Notes under the pieces: model-generated | The model's database searches: none | Told to the model about the DNA's origin: nothing | Seen by the model: only the letters and a program-made list of their open reading frames with translations | Made by a program: the position numbers and the translations under genes | Shown: piece by piece, positions 23,267 through 35,734 of the stretch | Layout of the letters: each line of letters starts with the position of its first letter | Position numbering within the stretch: position 1 is the first letter of the stretch | Assembly: GCA_001584585.1 (NCBI GenBank) | Contig: LSYV01000002.1 | Span: 1,509,777 to 1,573,776 of the forward strand | DNA from: Gonium pectorale | Taxonomy: Eukaryota; Chlorophyta; Chlorophyceae; Chlamydomonadales; Volvocaceae | Length of the DNA stretch: 64,000 nucleotides | Direction: 5' to 3'

Positions 23267-25103
23267 GGTGCAGCGGCGCGCCGCCGCCGCGGCTGCATAC
23301 TTCAATTTGGGCGTCTGAAGAGGTTGTGCTCCTCATTGCCGATTATGGGCAATGCATCATGACCCACGGATCATCAAATGACACCGATCGTCGCGATTTG
23401 TCGTATTGCCTGCTCATAGGCTGTGATGCAGGGGAACAACGGCTTGCTTGACAAGTGGTCGGATGGCCGCGCTGGAGTCTGGCTTTGGGCGGGCACCTGC
23501 TAGACGGGGGTCTGTGGACTTGCCGTGCTGGCGTGCCGAGGTGCGCGCAAGCTTCGTGTGTCAAGAGGCATTGGCTCTGGGCGCTATTATGACCTACGGG
23601 CGTAGTCGTGGCGTAGTGCAGTGCGGGCCTTCGCAACAACCTACACCACATGTGTGGGATCGCATGTTTGTCGGTTGACTGCGGGCGTGTCGTGTGCCAC
23701 CATCGCACGGTCGGCCTGGACTCGGCCCGTCGCGCGTCGAGTCCGGGACCGGGAGTGCGAGTGATGACGCGTTCATATATGGCTCGACATGACGGCGCAG
23801 GAGAAGGTCCCGTGTTTGTCCCTCCCAGGTCGATAGACGTGGTGACGGCACACGCCTGTAGTTGCGAGCTGATGTAGCGCGGCCCCCTTTCCAACCTGTG
23901 CCAACACAGCCCTGCGCTTCTCTGGGCGGGCCAGGTGCGAGCTTCCTTGGGGTGCGGGCGCCATCCGGCGGATGACGGGCGCAGGGATGGGCCGATCTAC
24001 CTGGACCGGCGGTGGTAGAGAAGGTGGTGGAGAAAGCCCTGGTGCAACAGAAACCCTCCCTGATTACGGATGGCCCGTGTGCCGCCTCGAGTCCGGTGTA
24101 AACGGCGACAGTTATCCGTGGGCGGGATGAGAGGGACACCACATTGGACAAGAAGAGACGATGTGGAGCCGCGCTCAGGGGACGACTCGAGCTCATCACC
24201 CCGCACACTGGGACAATCGAAGGGACCGTATGGGGATGGCGCCCGGTGGGTATCGGCACCCAGGCACACCCAGGCGCGCCCGCACGAAAGACGATGTACA
24301 GCCGGCAAAGGAAGTGCAGAATGCGTTGTGCACCAGCAGCAACGCGTGTGCCAGATAGGTAGAAGTGCAGTGACTCTTCCTACGAGTTGATGTGACACGT
24401 CGGCGTGAGCGACCCGATATCCTCCAGACATAGCGCAGAATGCGGTTTCCTTCGTCCATGCTGCTAAACGCTGCCTTGACCGTCGCTGTGTTTCAGGTGC
24501 TTCTCGACATTCTGCGACTCGAACGTCTCCAGTAGCAGCTCAAGTTGTTTATGTATTACGCGCCACTACAGTGGTTACAGCAGGCCGCAAAGAAAAAACT
24601 GGCGTACGACTTTGGAGGAGGTTGTCACCACCAGCTCCCACCACCCCGCTCGTTAGGTTAGGCAGGCCTCGTCGTTCTATAGGGGTCCTATAGGGGTCTT
24701 GTCACGCCATCGGTCCCTAGAGCCCTTCCGCGGCCGCAGTCTTCCTTGCCCTTACCGTGAGCGTTCCAAGCTTCTTGGTTGCCTCTGCTACATGCTGCTG
24801 TGAAAGCTTAATACAAGCGGGCGTCATGCGGAGGCGTCAAGCCTGGGACAGGATGAGGATACGCAGGCCCACAGCTGCGGTGGGTGCCATGTATTTCAGT
24901 CCTCGTTGCCTGCGTCCCTGTCTGTCAGCGGGTAGCACTCGGGTCACCTGGCGTAAGCAGTTTCGTCTCACTTGCACCTAGTCCAGTGCGACTGTAGAAC
25001 AACGACTATGTCACATGCGCAGGTCCTGGCGCGCTTGTGTGGCAGCCCGCGTTGAGGGCTGGGCCGGAACGCGACCCGCAGCAGCAGTTTGCTGCAAAGG
25101 AAA
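23267..25103. other. Intergenic: helicase 3' region and kinase 5' region
   Basis: No gene recognised. Contains a TGTAA at 24097-24101 as candidate poly(A) signal for the helicase, and an 11-bp tandem (CTATAGGGGTC twice) near 24677. The part next to the kinase start (24500-25100) is less GC-rich than the coding DNA, as expected for a promoter and 5' UTR. Confidence 0.5.
24097..24101 (+). terminator. Candidate poly(A) signal TGTAA (helicase)
   Basis: First TGTAA found on the + strand after the helicase stop, about 830 bp away. TGTAA is the usual signal in volvocalean algae. Confidence 0.4.
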
Positions 25104-28100
25104 ATGATGTCCACAGCGGACCAGCAAGCAAGCGATTTGGACCCCGTTACTGTCTGCACGGATGAGAGCGAGGCGGGGACTATCGTGCGGGTGGTGGCGC
25201 CATCGAGGCATATCAGAATGGTGGACCTCATGCCCGTCTTTGAGGCGCTGGAGTTGCAGCTTGTCAGCTATACAGCAGAACGCGACCCGGACGCAGGCGC
25301 GGTCGGGGCTATGGCGCAACCGGGCCGCCGCAAGCTGTCCTTTCGGGGGCGCTTCCTTGTGACCGACTCCGAGGGCGCCAATCTCAGCGAGGAGCTGCTT
25401 GACGGGCTCGTGGGGGCGCTGCAGGACGCCCTGCACGTTAAGCTTTCGCGAGCGGGCCGCTGCGGGCAGCTGCAGGACCCGTCCGCAGCTCGGCGTGACA
25501 GCGTTGCATCATACGCGACCGACCCAGGGAGCATGGACCCCGACTCGCCGTCGTTCGCCGCCGCGGTAACGCACGCGGCGAACCTTGCGCACGGTAACGG
25601 GGCCCACGGCCTGGGGCCCCACGGAGGCCACCCTCACACCCTCAGCCACCTCCACCCGTCTGCCAGTGCTGGCCAAGCTTGCCATTATCCGCTGCCGCAG
25701 CAGCACCACCACCTGCATCAGCTACCGCACCATCACCTACATGGTCACCACGAGCACACACCCTCAGCCGGGAGCATGCTCCTATCGGACCACAGCGCAA
25801 GTAGCCTGAGCTCCATGGCACGGGCGCAGAGTGGGGCAGCCTCCGACACTGCGGGGGCGCCCTGTGCCCCCGCCAGTTCGCATCACGACTTCACCTTCCT
25901 GCAGCAGCTTCACGACACAACGCTGCTCGACAGTGCTCCGCACGTACCGGTGGCAAGCAGCAGCAGCGATCGGCTGAGGGGTTCCGCCACCACTCCCTTC
26001 GGCGCTGCAGCCGCAACTGCGTACCACCATCAACATACCAGGTCGCAGCCCGTCTCAACGTCCACGCCACAGGTGCCCGACTTGTACGAGATGTTGCACG
26101 TACAGCGGGCATCTTCCAGCTCCACGCCCCTCACTAGCTCCGAACTTCCTCGCGCCCATGGGCACGGTACAGTTGAGGAGCTTGGCGATGCCCGGAGCCG
26201 CGCAGCTCATGTGGTGATGCATGAGGCGCCGCCGTCGACGACGGCCTCTGCCGTGACGGGGAACACAACGCCCCTGAGCAGCAGACCGCCGTCGGCCCAG
26301 GTGTCGTTCTTGGCCGGCGTCCATCCTGCGTTGGCGCAATTTGCAGGCAGTGGCACTGCCGCCGCTTGCTCCAGCGGGGAGGGCACGGCTCTGGACGGCC
26401 CGGGGACGGCCCTGCCGGGAGAACGGGGCGTGGAGGCGGAGCGCCGGGGCGATGCGAGCCCCACCTCTTCTGAGGATCGTGAAGGCTCCTACACATGGTG
26501 GTCAACGGTGTCAGCGCACGACTCAGTAGCTCACATCATGTCGCACCCGGCCCGGTCCATCTCGGCGGAAGCCGAGTTGGGTCAGGCGAAGAGCATGATG
26601 CAGCGGTACAACATCTCGGCGTTGTTGGTTGACACTGGCGGGGCCGCGCCCGGCTTCATCACAAAGCGGGACTTTCTGAAGGTGCAGTTCTCCAGAAGCT
26701 TCAAGCGCACCAAGGTGGGGATGGTCGGAGGGGTCCGGCAGGCGGTAGGAGGAAGGGTCCGGCTGGAGAAGGGTTTTTTGCGTGGGCCGAGGGTCAGTTG
26801 TTGAGGCCGTCAGCAGGGGCACCCGCTTGCGTAGTCGCGGTCATGGCAGTATGGTTCGTAGACGGATTGCAGCCAAACATGAATAAGTTTTGCAAAGGGC
26901 GCTTGTGCGCTTCACGGCGGGGCGCTCCTCCTTGTCCGCATGCTCGCCCCTTACCTTACTTCTACCGCCCCTATCCCACCGTACTGAGCGGCAGGTGAAG
27001 GATGTGATGACCCAACCCGTCATATACGTCGACATCAACCTGCCTATTGAGCAGTGCTCGCGAGTGCTGGAGGCGAACGGTGTGCGCAGAGTGCTGGTGC
27101 ACGACCCCTCGCGGGCCACGTCCGAGAACCCGCTGTCGGGTTTTGTGGGCGTGGTCAGCGACGCGGACTTGTTCAAGTGCATGGGCGCTCCAGCGCTGTC
27201 GCCGGGTGCGGACGGGTGCTTTCGTCTCGCTTTGCAGTCTGACAGGGACTGCGCTTGCAGAATTGGAATGAGGGGTGGACGATACGGATGCTGCGTGTTA
27301 GAGCGACACGAATTCGAAGACACGTTGTTTGTGACGCGCCCGTTCACCTGCGTCTGCGTTGGCGCTCAACTAAGCAGAATGTTGCAGTGTGCCACGCCGA
27401 TACCTTTCCTGCTGTGCTCCCCTCTTCGCAGTGGTCGGCTCCATGTCCAACTCCGGCGAGGCTGGCTCGGGCCCCTCCCTCGCCGGGGGCGCCTGGCCCC
27501 AGCAGCAGCAGCACCGGCTGCCCACCCTTCCGTCGCTTCCCTCGGCTTCGACGCCGCTCCCAAGCATCGGCTCGCTGACGCCCGCGGCGGCACAGCAGGG
27601 GCGGTCCCTCATGCATGCAGTGCAGCAGCAGCCCCACCAGAAACAGCAGCCGCCTCCGGCGCTTCAGCCTCTGTCCTCCGCGGCGTCCACGGCGTCCGTA
27701 AGCACGGCGGGTCCTTCGCACGCCCCTTCATTAGCGGCCGCGTCCGCGGCAGACGCGGCGGCTGCACTTGCCATGGCAGGCAGCAACGGATCCATGATCC
27801 GGCTGCACGGGGAGGCCTCGCTTGCGGACCGCTATCGCTGCGCAGCGGCACTGTGGGAGTTGGACTTCAACGAGTTAGGTGCGTCGCGGCCTTGCGAGAT
27901 TTGACAGGACGGAACTCGCGTGTGAGCGTTACAATGTGTGAGCCCGACGATGCTTGCGAATGTTGATCGGCGCGGAAATTGCTTCAATACCGCTCCTTGA
28001 CCAGTTTCGAGCACCCTGTCATACCCTGCTGGAACACCGCAGAGGTGACGCGCCGCATTGGTGAGGGCTCGTTCGGCGAGGTGCTGCTGGCGTCCTTCCG

Positions 28101-31100
28101 CGGCACCAAGGTGGCGGTGAAGCGGTTGCGCGGCTTTGACTTGGGGCCGGATAACCCTGACACCGGGGGACCCGGCGAGCCCGGGCCATCACCCACGCAG
28201 ATGCCAATTTTCCGGCAGTTCTTCGAGGTGAGCTTTCGGGTCCGGTGGGTTGCCCGTAAAAATGCCGGCATGGGCTTGGCTCATGGACAGCGAGTTGGGT
28301 CGGGCAGCTGGGGAGTGACTGAAAGCATGAGTATTGTGAAGGTTTTACACTGTGGGCACCTTTTCAAGCAACGCTCCGCCTTTGCTTCCTGTGCTATGCA
28401 GCGGGAGATCGAGATTCTCGCCACAATACGCCACCCCAACGGTAAGTGGGGACGCTGTGCTTGGATTGTGTGGCCTCTCTTTGGCACTCCTCTTGGTCTT
28501 GGGCCTGTCGTCAAACACTGCTATGCGTCAAATCCCCCCGGACAGCTCTTTTTGGTCGGGTCCTGTGCACCCTGCTACCAAACTTCTCAGGCTGGTCATA
28601 CGTGCTGATTCATGTTATCTGTGCTGATCACGTTCATCTGGCCCGGCGTGCAGTCGTAAACTTCATCGGCGCGTGTCATACACCGCCCAACGTCTGCCTG
28701 GTGACGGAGTACTGCGCCCGTGGCTCGCTGGACCACCTGCTCCACAAAACCAACATCCACGTGGACACAGTCAAGAAGGTGGGTTTGTGGGTAACGAAGG
28801 TTGTAAGCCATAAAGGGTATGCCTGTTGCGTCGCGGCGCGACGCGCGGAACTGCAATGAGGCACTGAGGAATTCGTGCCGGACCAATACTGACTGGGAGA
28901 AGGGCTGGCGGGCGATGATGTTGCCGACGTATTGAGGCTGCGAAACAGGAGGGGCGGGCAAAGAACGGGGCCGAGCGGGGCGCGCCCCACGCATGCATGG
29001 CACCGCGGTACCTCGCAGCGGCCATGGATAAGAAGGCGTGTGGTGTGAGAGAGGCACTTGTGGGAGGCGAGGACTAGGACAGGGGCGCCGTTGAGCGGAC
29101 GCAGAGCCGTACGACCATCTTCGCCAGGGGGTTGGCGTCCATGGCGGCCGTCACTTCGCACCGTGAGCTCGCGGCCTAATCCCTGGCGACGTGTTTTCAC
29201 CTTCGCGTGGGCCCCCGCAATCCGCCCCTGACCCCCAGGTGGAGTTCTCCATGGACATCGCCCGCGGCATGAGCTGCCTTCACTCGCAGAAGCCGCCTAT
29301 TATTCACCGCGACCTCAAGACGGCCAACCTGTTGGTGTCAGCAAGGTTTGAGGTCAAGGTGCGTGGCTGCAGATCCTCTCTCCACGGTTGTCCGGGCTGG
29401 AACAACATGTTCATGCAGCGCGTTACCAGTCGGCATGGCGTGTCCAACGTGCACATGTTACTGAGCTCCGACTAGCCTACCTGCCTTATCACTCTGCGGG
29501 CTGGTATGAACGCAGGTGGCGGACTTCGGGCTTAGCCGGATCAAGGACCACGCGCAGCTTATCAACAGCCGCGCCGGCCTTGAGGGCACGGTGGAGTACG
29601 CGGCGCCCGAGGTTCTGCGCGGCGAGCCGTACACGGAGAAGTGCGACATATGGTCGTACGCGGTGCTGCTGTGGGAGATTATTCATCGGCAGCGGCCGTA
29701 TGCGGACGCCGATGTGCCCGTCTACATCCTCATGTGAGGCTTGGAAGGAGAGGGAACAAACGAGTGGGCCGCAGGGCTGCACCCTGATGCCATGTGCAAT
29801 TTGTGCTGGTGTAGGCCACCTCGCGACTAGAGAGGGTTCACACGGCTACCGGCTGGCGGTTTTGGAGTCGGACAACGGCATTGCACAGTACTCCCGCGCA
29901 TCCCCTTGACTCTCCTTGTCGGCTTCCTGGCAGGATGTCGCTCGGCAACGGCACTCTGCGGTTGCCGCCCGTGCGCGAAGAGCTGGCCACGCCGGGCCTG
30001 GCGCGCCTGGTAGATCGCTGCATGGCGTGGTACCCCGCGGATCGGCCCAGCTTCCGTGAGGTTCTCCATGTGCTGGAGGCCGAGTACAAGATCCTGCGCG
30101 GCAAGGCGGCAGGCGAGTTTACCGAGAGACAGAACATGCCAGTTTTACCGATCGCAGATTGTGACCCTCGGACTAGACTGGGACCACCGTAATAATGACA
30201 AGTCTGCCGTGTTGAATAGGAAAGCGCATACGACGAGCGTAAGTGCGAAAGTGATGGCGTCGTGGTAGGACCCAGCTCCAGAGGTAGTCTGCCGTGTGCA
30301 CCCACGCTGCCGTGTGCGCCCAGCTCGTCGTTGTTCATTCCCCTTTCCCTTCAAACCCCAGCTTGCTGACCCGCACTACCCGCCCGCTCCCACAGCCGTC
30401 CCGCGCTCCGACTCGGCTTCCTCCATGGTTGTGCTGCCGGGGGCAGCCCCGGCGGCGCCGGCGGACCACCCTTCGCACGCGCCCGCGGCCCCCGAGTCGA
30501 AGGATTCGCACGCCGGCCAGCCCGGTTCCGCGCACGTCAATGCACAGGGGCCTGGGCACGCCGCGGCCTCGGGGCAGGCCCCGCACTTCTCCCCTCAGAC
30601 GCCGCAGCAAAGCCTTGCTGTGGCGTCCACGGGTAGCGGACCCTGCGCGGAGGCTGGCTGCGGGAGAGGCGGCACGGACCGGGCGAGCGAGGCGGCCGCC
30701 GGAGCACCGGGCGGCCGACGTCCCATGCTGCCTCTGTCACACTCACAACCGCCTCAGGCACAGCATCAGCACCCGCCGCCGCCGCGGCCGCGCGTGAAGC
30801 TCTTAGAGCCGTCTCAGCCGGCCGGTACAAGCCAGGGGTCTGGGGCAACTGCAGACGCCAGTTCGGACCCCCTCAGTCCCGCAGAGTCGTCACGGCCGTC
30901 GTCTAGCCGTACCACGGCCAGCAAGGGAACGGCGGGGTCCGGCAAGCCCGGCAGCGCGACTCGGCAACACATGCGGTCCCTCCGTGCTGCCGCCCGCTCC
31001 AAATCTATGCCGCTACCGGAGCTTGACTTCGGTGGCGAGGAGGGCTCGGAGGAGTACATGGAGACAACCGACTCGAATGTTGACGAGGAGGGCGAAGCAG

Positions 31101-32347
31101 GGGCCGCGACGCCAGACGGCAGCTCCACACAGGGGCGCGTGGAGCGAGCAGCCCACGAGGAGGGCCACGGGACTCGCAACTTCGCCGCTCGCGAGCCGGC
31201 GGATGCAGAGGTTTCTACGCGACCGTCGCGGACAGCCCTAGATGCGGGCTCGGGCGGGCCGCCAAGCCCTAGCGACATCGGGTCAACGGGGTTAGCCTAC
31301 CGGCATCCGAGCGCGGACGTGGGAGTTGCCGGCGGCAGCCGTGCCGGCAGCTGGGGTCAGTCACCGTTCGCGGTGGCCTCTTACGAGCCTCGGGAAACGC
31401 GGGAGGGGGACAACAACGGTGGTGATCCCGACGTTGGGTCCTTATCTGCCTCGGAGGGTGGCCCAGCGGAGGACCGCTCATCGGCCGCGGGGCGGACACG
31501 GCCCACACCGTTCCAGCTGGCTGCGTTCAGCCCGTTTGCGGATGCCGCCGACGCGCCGTGGTCGCCACGCGCCTCGGAGGATCCCGCACAGTCGCCTGCT
31601 CGTGTCAGCATAGACTCGCCATCCACGCGCCACCGTCAGCAGCCGTCTCAGTACGGCATGGTGGTGTCAGCCTCGGAGCCCGCGGCCGGCAGCGCGGCAG
31701 CGATACTGCGGTCCCCGCCGCGGCGCGTGGCCTTTGTCAGCCCCTTCGCGCAGCTGGCATGTGAGGCGGCTTCACAGGAGCCCGAGTCCGAGAGCGGGGG
31801 CGAGGAAGGCGACGACCGGCATCTGCAGCAGCGGGGCGCAGCCCCCGCTGCCGCAGCGTCGCCGTCGCAGGCGACCGCTGCAGCCGTCAGCGCCAACAGC
31901 ACCGATGTCCACGTGCTCATAGAGAAGGACCAGCAGACGCCTGTGGAGGCCTGCTGGACTGTCCTGGGCACTTGCACCAAGCCGCCCTCGGGCAACATAA
32001 TGCAGAATGGCTCCTCGCCCCGCTCCTCGCCTAGCGGCCTAGCAAGCGCGCCGTCGCTAGCGCAGCCGGCCGTCGCGGTGGGTGCTCGCGGCCACGGCGA
32101 CGCTGAGCCGGCGAACTGCGTGCAGGCGCTGGGCGCGGCTGGTGCGGGCGGCGCCGCGCGTGTCGGGGATCTGTCTGAGGCTGTCTCGGGGGCCACGGCG
32201 GGCATGGAGAGCCTGTCACTGGCACTGCCTGGCGTGATGCCCTTTGGCGAGGCGGTCAGCGCGGTGGACACCGGTGCGGATAGTGATGAGTTTGACGAGG
32301 ACGAGGACGACGCGACGCTGCACACCACCGCGTGGGTACGCCTGTAG
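25104..32347 (+). CDS. ACT-domain / CBS-pair / Raf-like (TKL) protein kinase
   Basis: Likely signalling kinase controlled by small ligands. Exons: 25104-26714, 26995-27205, 27432-27878, 28043-28227, 28402-28441, 28654-28778, 29239-29358, 29516-29733, 29934-30112, 30396-32347; total 5,088 nt (1,695 aa). Residues about 25-112 resemble the ACT-like domain in front of plant STY/Raf-like kinases (RMVDLMPVFEALELQLVSY). A Ser/Gly/His-rich linker follows. CBS 1 (about 446-537) contains VAHIMSHPARSI and GFITKRDFL; CBS 2 (538-607) contains VKDVMTQPVIYVD and VGVVSDADL. The kinase (about 757-1045) is complete: IGEGSFGEV, VAVKRL, HRDLKTANLL, DFG, AAPEVLRG, DIWSYAVLLWE. A 650-aa low-complexity, acidic-ended tail completes it. 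The last intron (30113-30395) uses a GC donor and holds a repeat copy; this junction is the least certain. Whether CBS or ACT binds a ligand is inference. Confidence 0.85.
30211..30291 (+). repeat. Intronic 80-bp repeat, copy 3
   Basis: In the last intron of the kinase gene, same orientation relative to transcription as the two helicase copies. Its antisense frame reads DYLWSWVLPRRHHFRTYARR then MRFP. Confidence 0.8.
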
Positions 32348-34404
32348 GCAGGGTAGGCTTTCCGGACTGCCTCTTGCTCGGCGGCAGTTAGTCCAGCTTG
32401 TGAGAGTGCGGGTCGGGTGCCGGAAGCACACGTGAAAGCAAGAGACCATCTACAGTTGTCATGACCGGCACTGCCGCTGGCTGGCAAGGAGTCCTCGTGT
32501 GGGGTCGTGGGCAAAGTGCCTAGTACTGAAATTGGTTCGCATCTTGCCACCAGGGCTGTGGTTTTGCCGGTAGCCCGCTGGGGGTAGTAGGAGGCTAGGC
32601 GGGGCTCGGGGCCGGGTCCCGCGTGAACCGCGTGACGGGGCTAGTGATGCTCCAAAGGGCATGGGCAGTTGCAGGGGAAGACGCTTTGGGTCCGCCAAGG
32701 GCCACCGTGAAGGGGGAACAAGTCAGTGCGAAGGTGCTGTTCATGGGCATAGCAGTTGGTTGCCTTGTATAGATGATGGGGGAAGGTGCCCAGCGGGCCA
32801 GGCTAAGAGATATTAGCTTTCTTGCTGCATACGGATGCGCTTGGAGCCCACCGACGGGTGGATTGAAAGTCTATTTCGTGCGGCCTCGTGGCCGCGAAGG
32901 GTGCTGCTCGCTGCGTGGCTGTTGCGCAGGGAAGAGCTTCGGCCCGCAGGGATTGACTCGTGACCTGAGCGGCTGAAGGTGCTGGTAGGTCGGACTTGGT
33001 GTGGGGGGAGGTCGGCGTGCGTCGGCCTAGTGTATGCAGCTCGTCCGCTGCTGCCGTGTGTTACCGTAACTGACCGTGATGACCTGAAAACCTAATCCGC
33101 GCGCTTCGCTTACAACGAATTAATGAGAGGCCCGGGCAGCATTCCAGTGCTCCAGTGCCGCCGACTTGAAAGAGCCGGAATAAAAGGAGGTGATTGAGGG
33201 CTATTGGCTGGCTAGGGTGCAGGTGCGGCGAGGGTTTCGTTAGTGTAAGGGCGAGGAGGGTTTCGGTAGCCGAAGATGAGTACTAACGATAGTGTGGGGT
33301 GCTGCTGTGGCGGTGGATATGCTGTCAGACGAGACGACAGCCGATTTCGAGTGTGTGCAGTGTGGTGTAAGTCGTTCCCTACGGCATGAGACGCGTATGT
33401 TAAGGACTGGACGATTTCACGTCCCCTTGTATTCTCGTTCTGGTCCGTTGGGTTCTGGGTTCATGAATAAGGAAAACGGGCGGCCAAGGCGCAAGGTGAT
33501 GAGGGGCCTTTGACGCCAAGTGAAGACGCGAGAGCTGCCGCACTCGTTGCCCTTGTAGTGCCAAGGATACGTGCTTGGGGGTTGGGGATGCGGCTGGAGG
33601 TGGAGCCCCACTGGCCGAGCGTGTCACGGCGCTCGTCGATTTGTACCGTCAACACTGAAACGCGGTTACACGTCCCGGCTGATTCCCTGCAGCCCAGCCA
33701 TGCATTAACAGTAGCTTGACGGGCCGGCATGCGAACGGATTGGATCACACAGCCTTGTGCGCCCTCCAGATACCGGTAGCGCAAACGCGACAGTTACTCT
33801 GCGGACCGGCTCTAGGTGCACTCCACTGCCGTGCTGCCGTGTATGTCCGTAGAGGCTGCGTTCCTCGTTGCTGGTCCTCTATACCCGCGAAGGCACAGCG
33901 GCCTGTCCCGTCAGCCGAGCCAACATGCAGCACAGGCTGCGCAGTGTACCGCTCATCTATCCTCTCCGAGTATGAGCCCATACAAGAGTGCAACGTCACG
34001 ACCATACGACTGCCGCGCGTCACACCGCTCTCCCGCCCGCCCACCCGCCGCCACAACCATAGGCATTCTTCCGCCGCACCACTGCCGTACCTTTGTCGAC
34101 AACGCTGCATAACGAACCGCGCCCGGACCCGCAGCACGAGTCGACGGCACGGGGCCAAGTCTACGCCGGCCCACGCAGAGTCTCAACACCGGCCACCACC
34201 ACATGCCTGTCCCATTCCCACGGCATGACCACATACGCTGGCGGCAGCCTCGCCGCCCACATAAGGACCGCCTAATCAAAGCCCGTTGTGCAACCTCCCG
34301 CCAAGAAACCCCATCTTGCCCTTGCACCAAACCCGCCGCCCAGCGCCGGGCTCCCCAAGACGGCGCCAAGTGCATGCCCAACCGCCGCCCCGCCCCGCCA
34401 TAGC
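32348..34404. other. Intergenic: convergent 3' regions of the kinase and RRP40 genes
   Basis: No gene recognised. Candidate poly(A) signals are TGTAA at 33244 (+) and its complement at 33666-33670 for RRP40. A partial copy of the stem-loop repeat family (GTATGTCCGTAGAGGCTGCG) lies at 33841-33860. - strand frames at 33953-34708 are Arg/Gly-rich shadows. Confidence 0.55.
33244..33248 (+). terminator. Candidate poly(A) signal TGTAA (kinase gene)
   Basis: TGTAA about 900 bp after the kinase stop codon, in the 3' intergenic region shared with RRP40. Confidence 0.4.
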
Positions 34405-35486
34405 TCAGCCCGCGCTGATACGGCTCAGGACGCGTGCCACCATAGTCCGCACCTGCGCCTCCGTCTTGAACTCGCTCTCCTGGATAGCGTTTGCCACCAC
34501 CACGCACGTGGCCGCTGTGCCAGCCGCCAGCCACACCCGGCCGTTCAGTCCCACCGCGAGCTCGAACTGCAGTCCCGCGCCCAGCGCCTCCAACACCGGC
34601 GCAGTGGGACTGCCCAACAGTTGGCGCGCAAGGGAGGTGGAGCAGCTGAGGACCATGCCCTCTTTGAGGTGCCCAAAGCCGGCAGCGCGACCGGCGGCGT
34701 CGGTGCAAGAAAGCACGGGGTCAGTGTCGCGATGGGCCTGCACGACGCGCGCGTACACCACGTCCCCGGGGTGCAGGTTGGGTCGGTTGCGGCGGGTGGC
34801 GCCCTCAAAGGAGAGCTGCGGCAGGACCGCGTTGAAGGGGCCGCTTATGTCAACCAAGAAGTTCTGCGTGGGGGCAGGGAAGGGGATGGGCACGGGCCGA
34901 GGCAAGAGAGGGATGAGCGCAGAGTACAAGAGCAGGATCCACTTCGGACGGCGAGGCTTGAATGCGCGTGCGCAGTGGGCCGGGTGTCGCAAGGCTAACA
35001 GAGCGCGCGCTGCTGCGTGTTGTTGATGTGCGACGCTCAGCATGCATATCCCACCATCCCTCCTCGGCCCCAGCCTTCCCACCTCTGAATGCTTGTCAAC
35101 TATGACGCCAACAACCACATCGCCTTCAGCCGGTATGTACCTGTGCAAGGCAGGGATTGGAACGAGCTGGCCCGAGGGTCGACGGACCGGGTGCGTGTCG
35201 TGCTTACTCCTACCGCTTTTGCCGCCCTTCAAGGTACATCTGGCCATTCCGTGTAGACCGGAGGATGCCGCCCTTGGTAGAAACAACCCCGCCCTCATGC
35301 GTGGTGAGCCCCGCCGACAGTCTTAGGGTCCCTTCCGAGGGAATATCCAGCACCTTGTCCCCCGGGCCCACAACCTGCGAGATGTGCATCATGCCCCCGC
35401 CATCAAGGCCTGCTGCTACTTGCGGCACGCAGCAAATGCTGTCCAACCTTGCCGATAGCGGCCGCCGCGGCCGACGCCGCCGACAT
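34405..35486 (-). CDS. RRP40: Exosome complex component RRP40 (EXOSC3)
   Basis: Cap subunit of the RNA exosome, binding RNA at the entry of the nuclease barrel in nucleus and cytoplasm. Exons: 35486-35448, 35374-35214, 35140-35083, 34863-34405; 238 aa. The N-terminal domain contains VVGPGDKVLD and GGILRSTRNGQMYLEG. The S1 domain starts RYIPAEGDVVVGVIVD and has VDISGPFNAVLPQLSFEGAT then RRNRPNLHPGDVVYARV, very close to the plant and animal proteins. The KH domain carries the subunit's signature GLNGRVWL and ends ANAIQESE. The start chosen gives a short Ala-rich leader joined by a 73-bp intron; the alternative in-frame ATG-ATG around 35382-35388 would drop the leader. The gene is head-to-head with the plastid protein gene. 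Confidence 0.93.
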
Positions 35487-35734
35487 GGCTAACAATTACC
35501 GACGCGTATCAAAGGGAGGCCATAACTTGTATTGAGCGCCAGAATGTCGCCAGTAGGGTACGTCTCCCAACGGCTATTTCGCCTTCCTGCCGTCTCTTTT
35601 CCTATAATTTTCCTTGAGTGTTAATATTAGAAGAATTGTAGTGGTCAACCCTTACTATAACATCAGAGGACAATACAGCCTCGGAGTGCCGGACACTCCC
35701 TCCCGCGCAACAACTATCCAGGCAGTCTAAGAGT
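35487..35734. promoter_or_regulatory. Shared upstream region of RRP40 (-) and plastid protein (+)
   Basis: Only 248 bp separate the two start codons, so both promoters and 5' UTRs must fit here. The segment is AT-rich (for example TTTTCCTATAATTTTCCTTG around 35590), unlike the flanking coding DNA. Confidence 0.65.

Noticed and set aside
22387..23298. 303-aa - strand frame opposite the last helicase exon
   Set aside because: Antisense shadow of the charged helicase tail, Ser/Pro/Ala-rich with no similarity.
31648..32550. 300-aa - strand frame opposite the kinase tail
   Set aside because: Shadow of a low-complexity coding region.
33953..34708. 251-aa - strand frame downstream of RRP40
   Set aside because: Overlaps RRP40's last exon in another frame and is Gly/Arg/Trp-rich noise.
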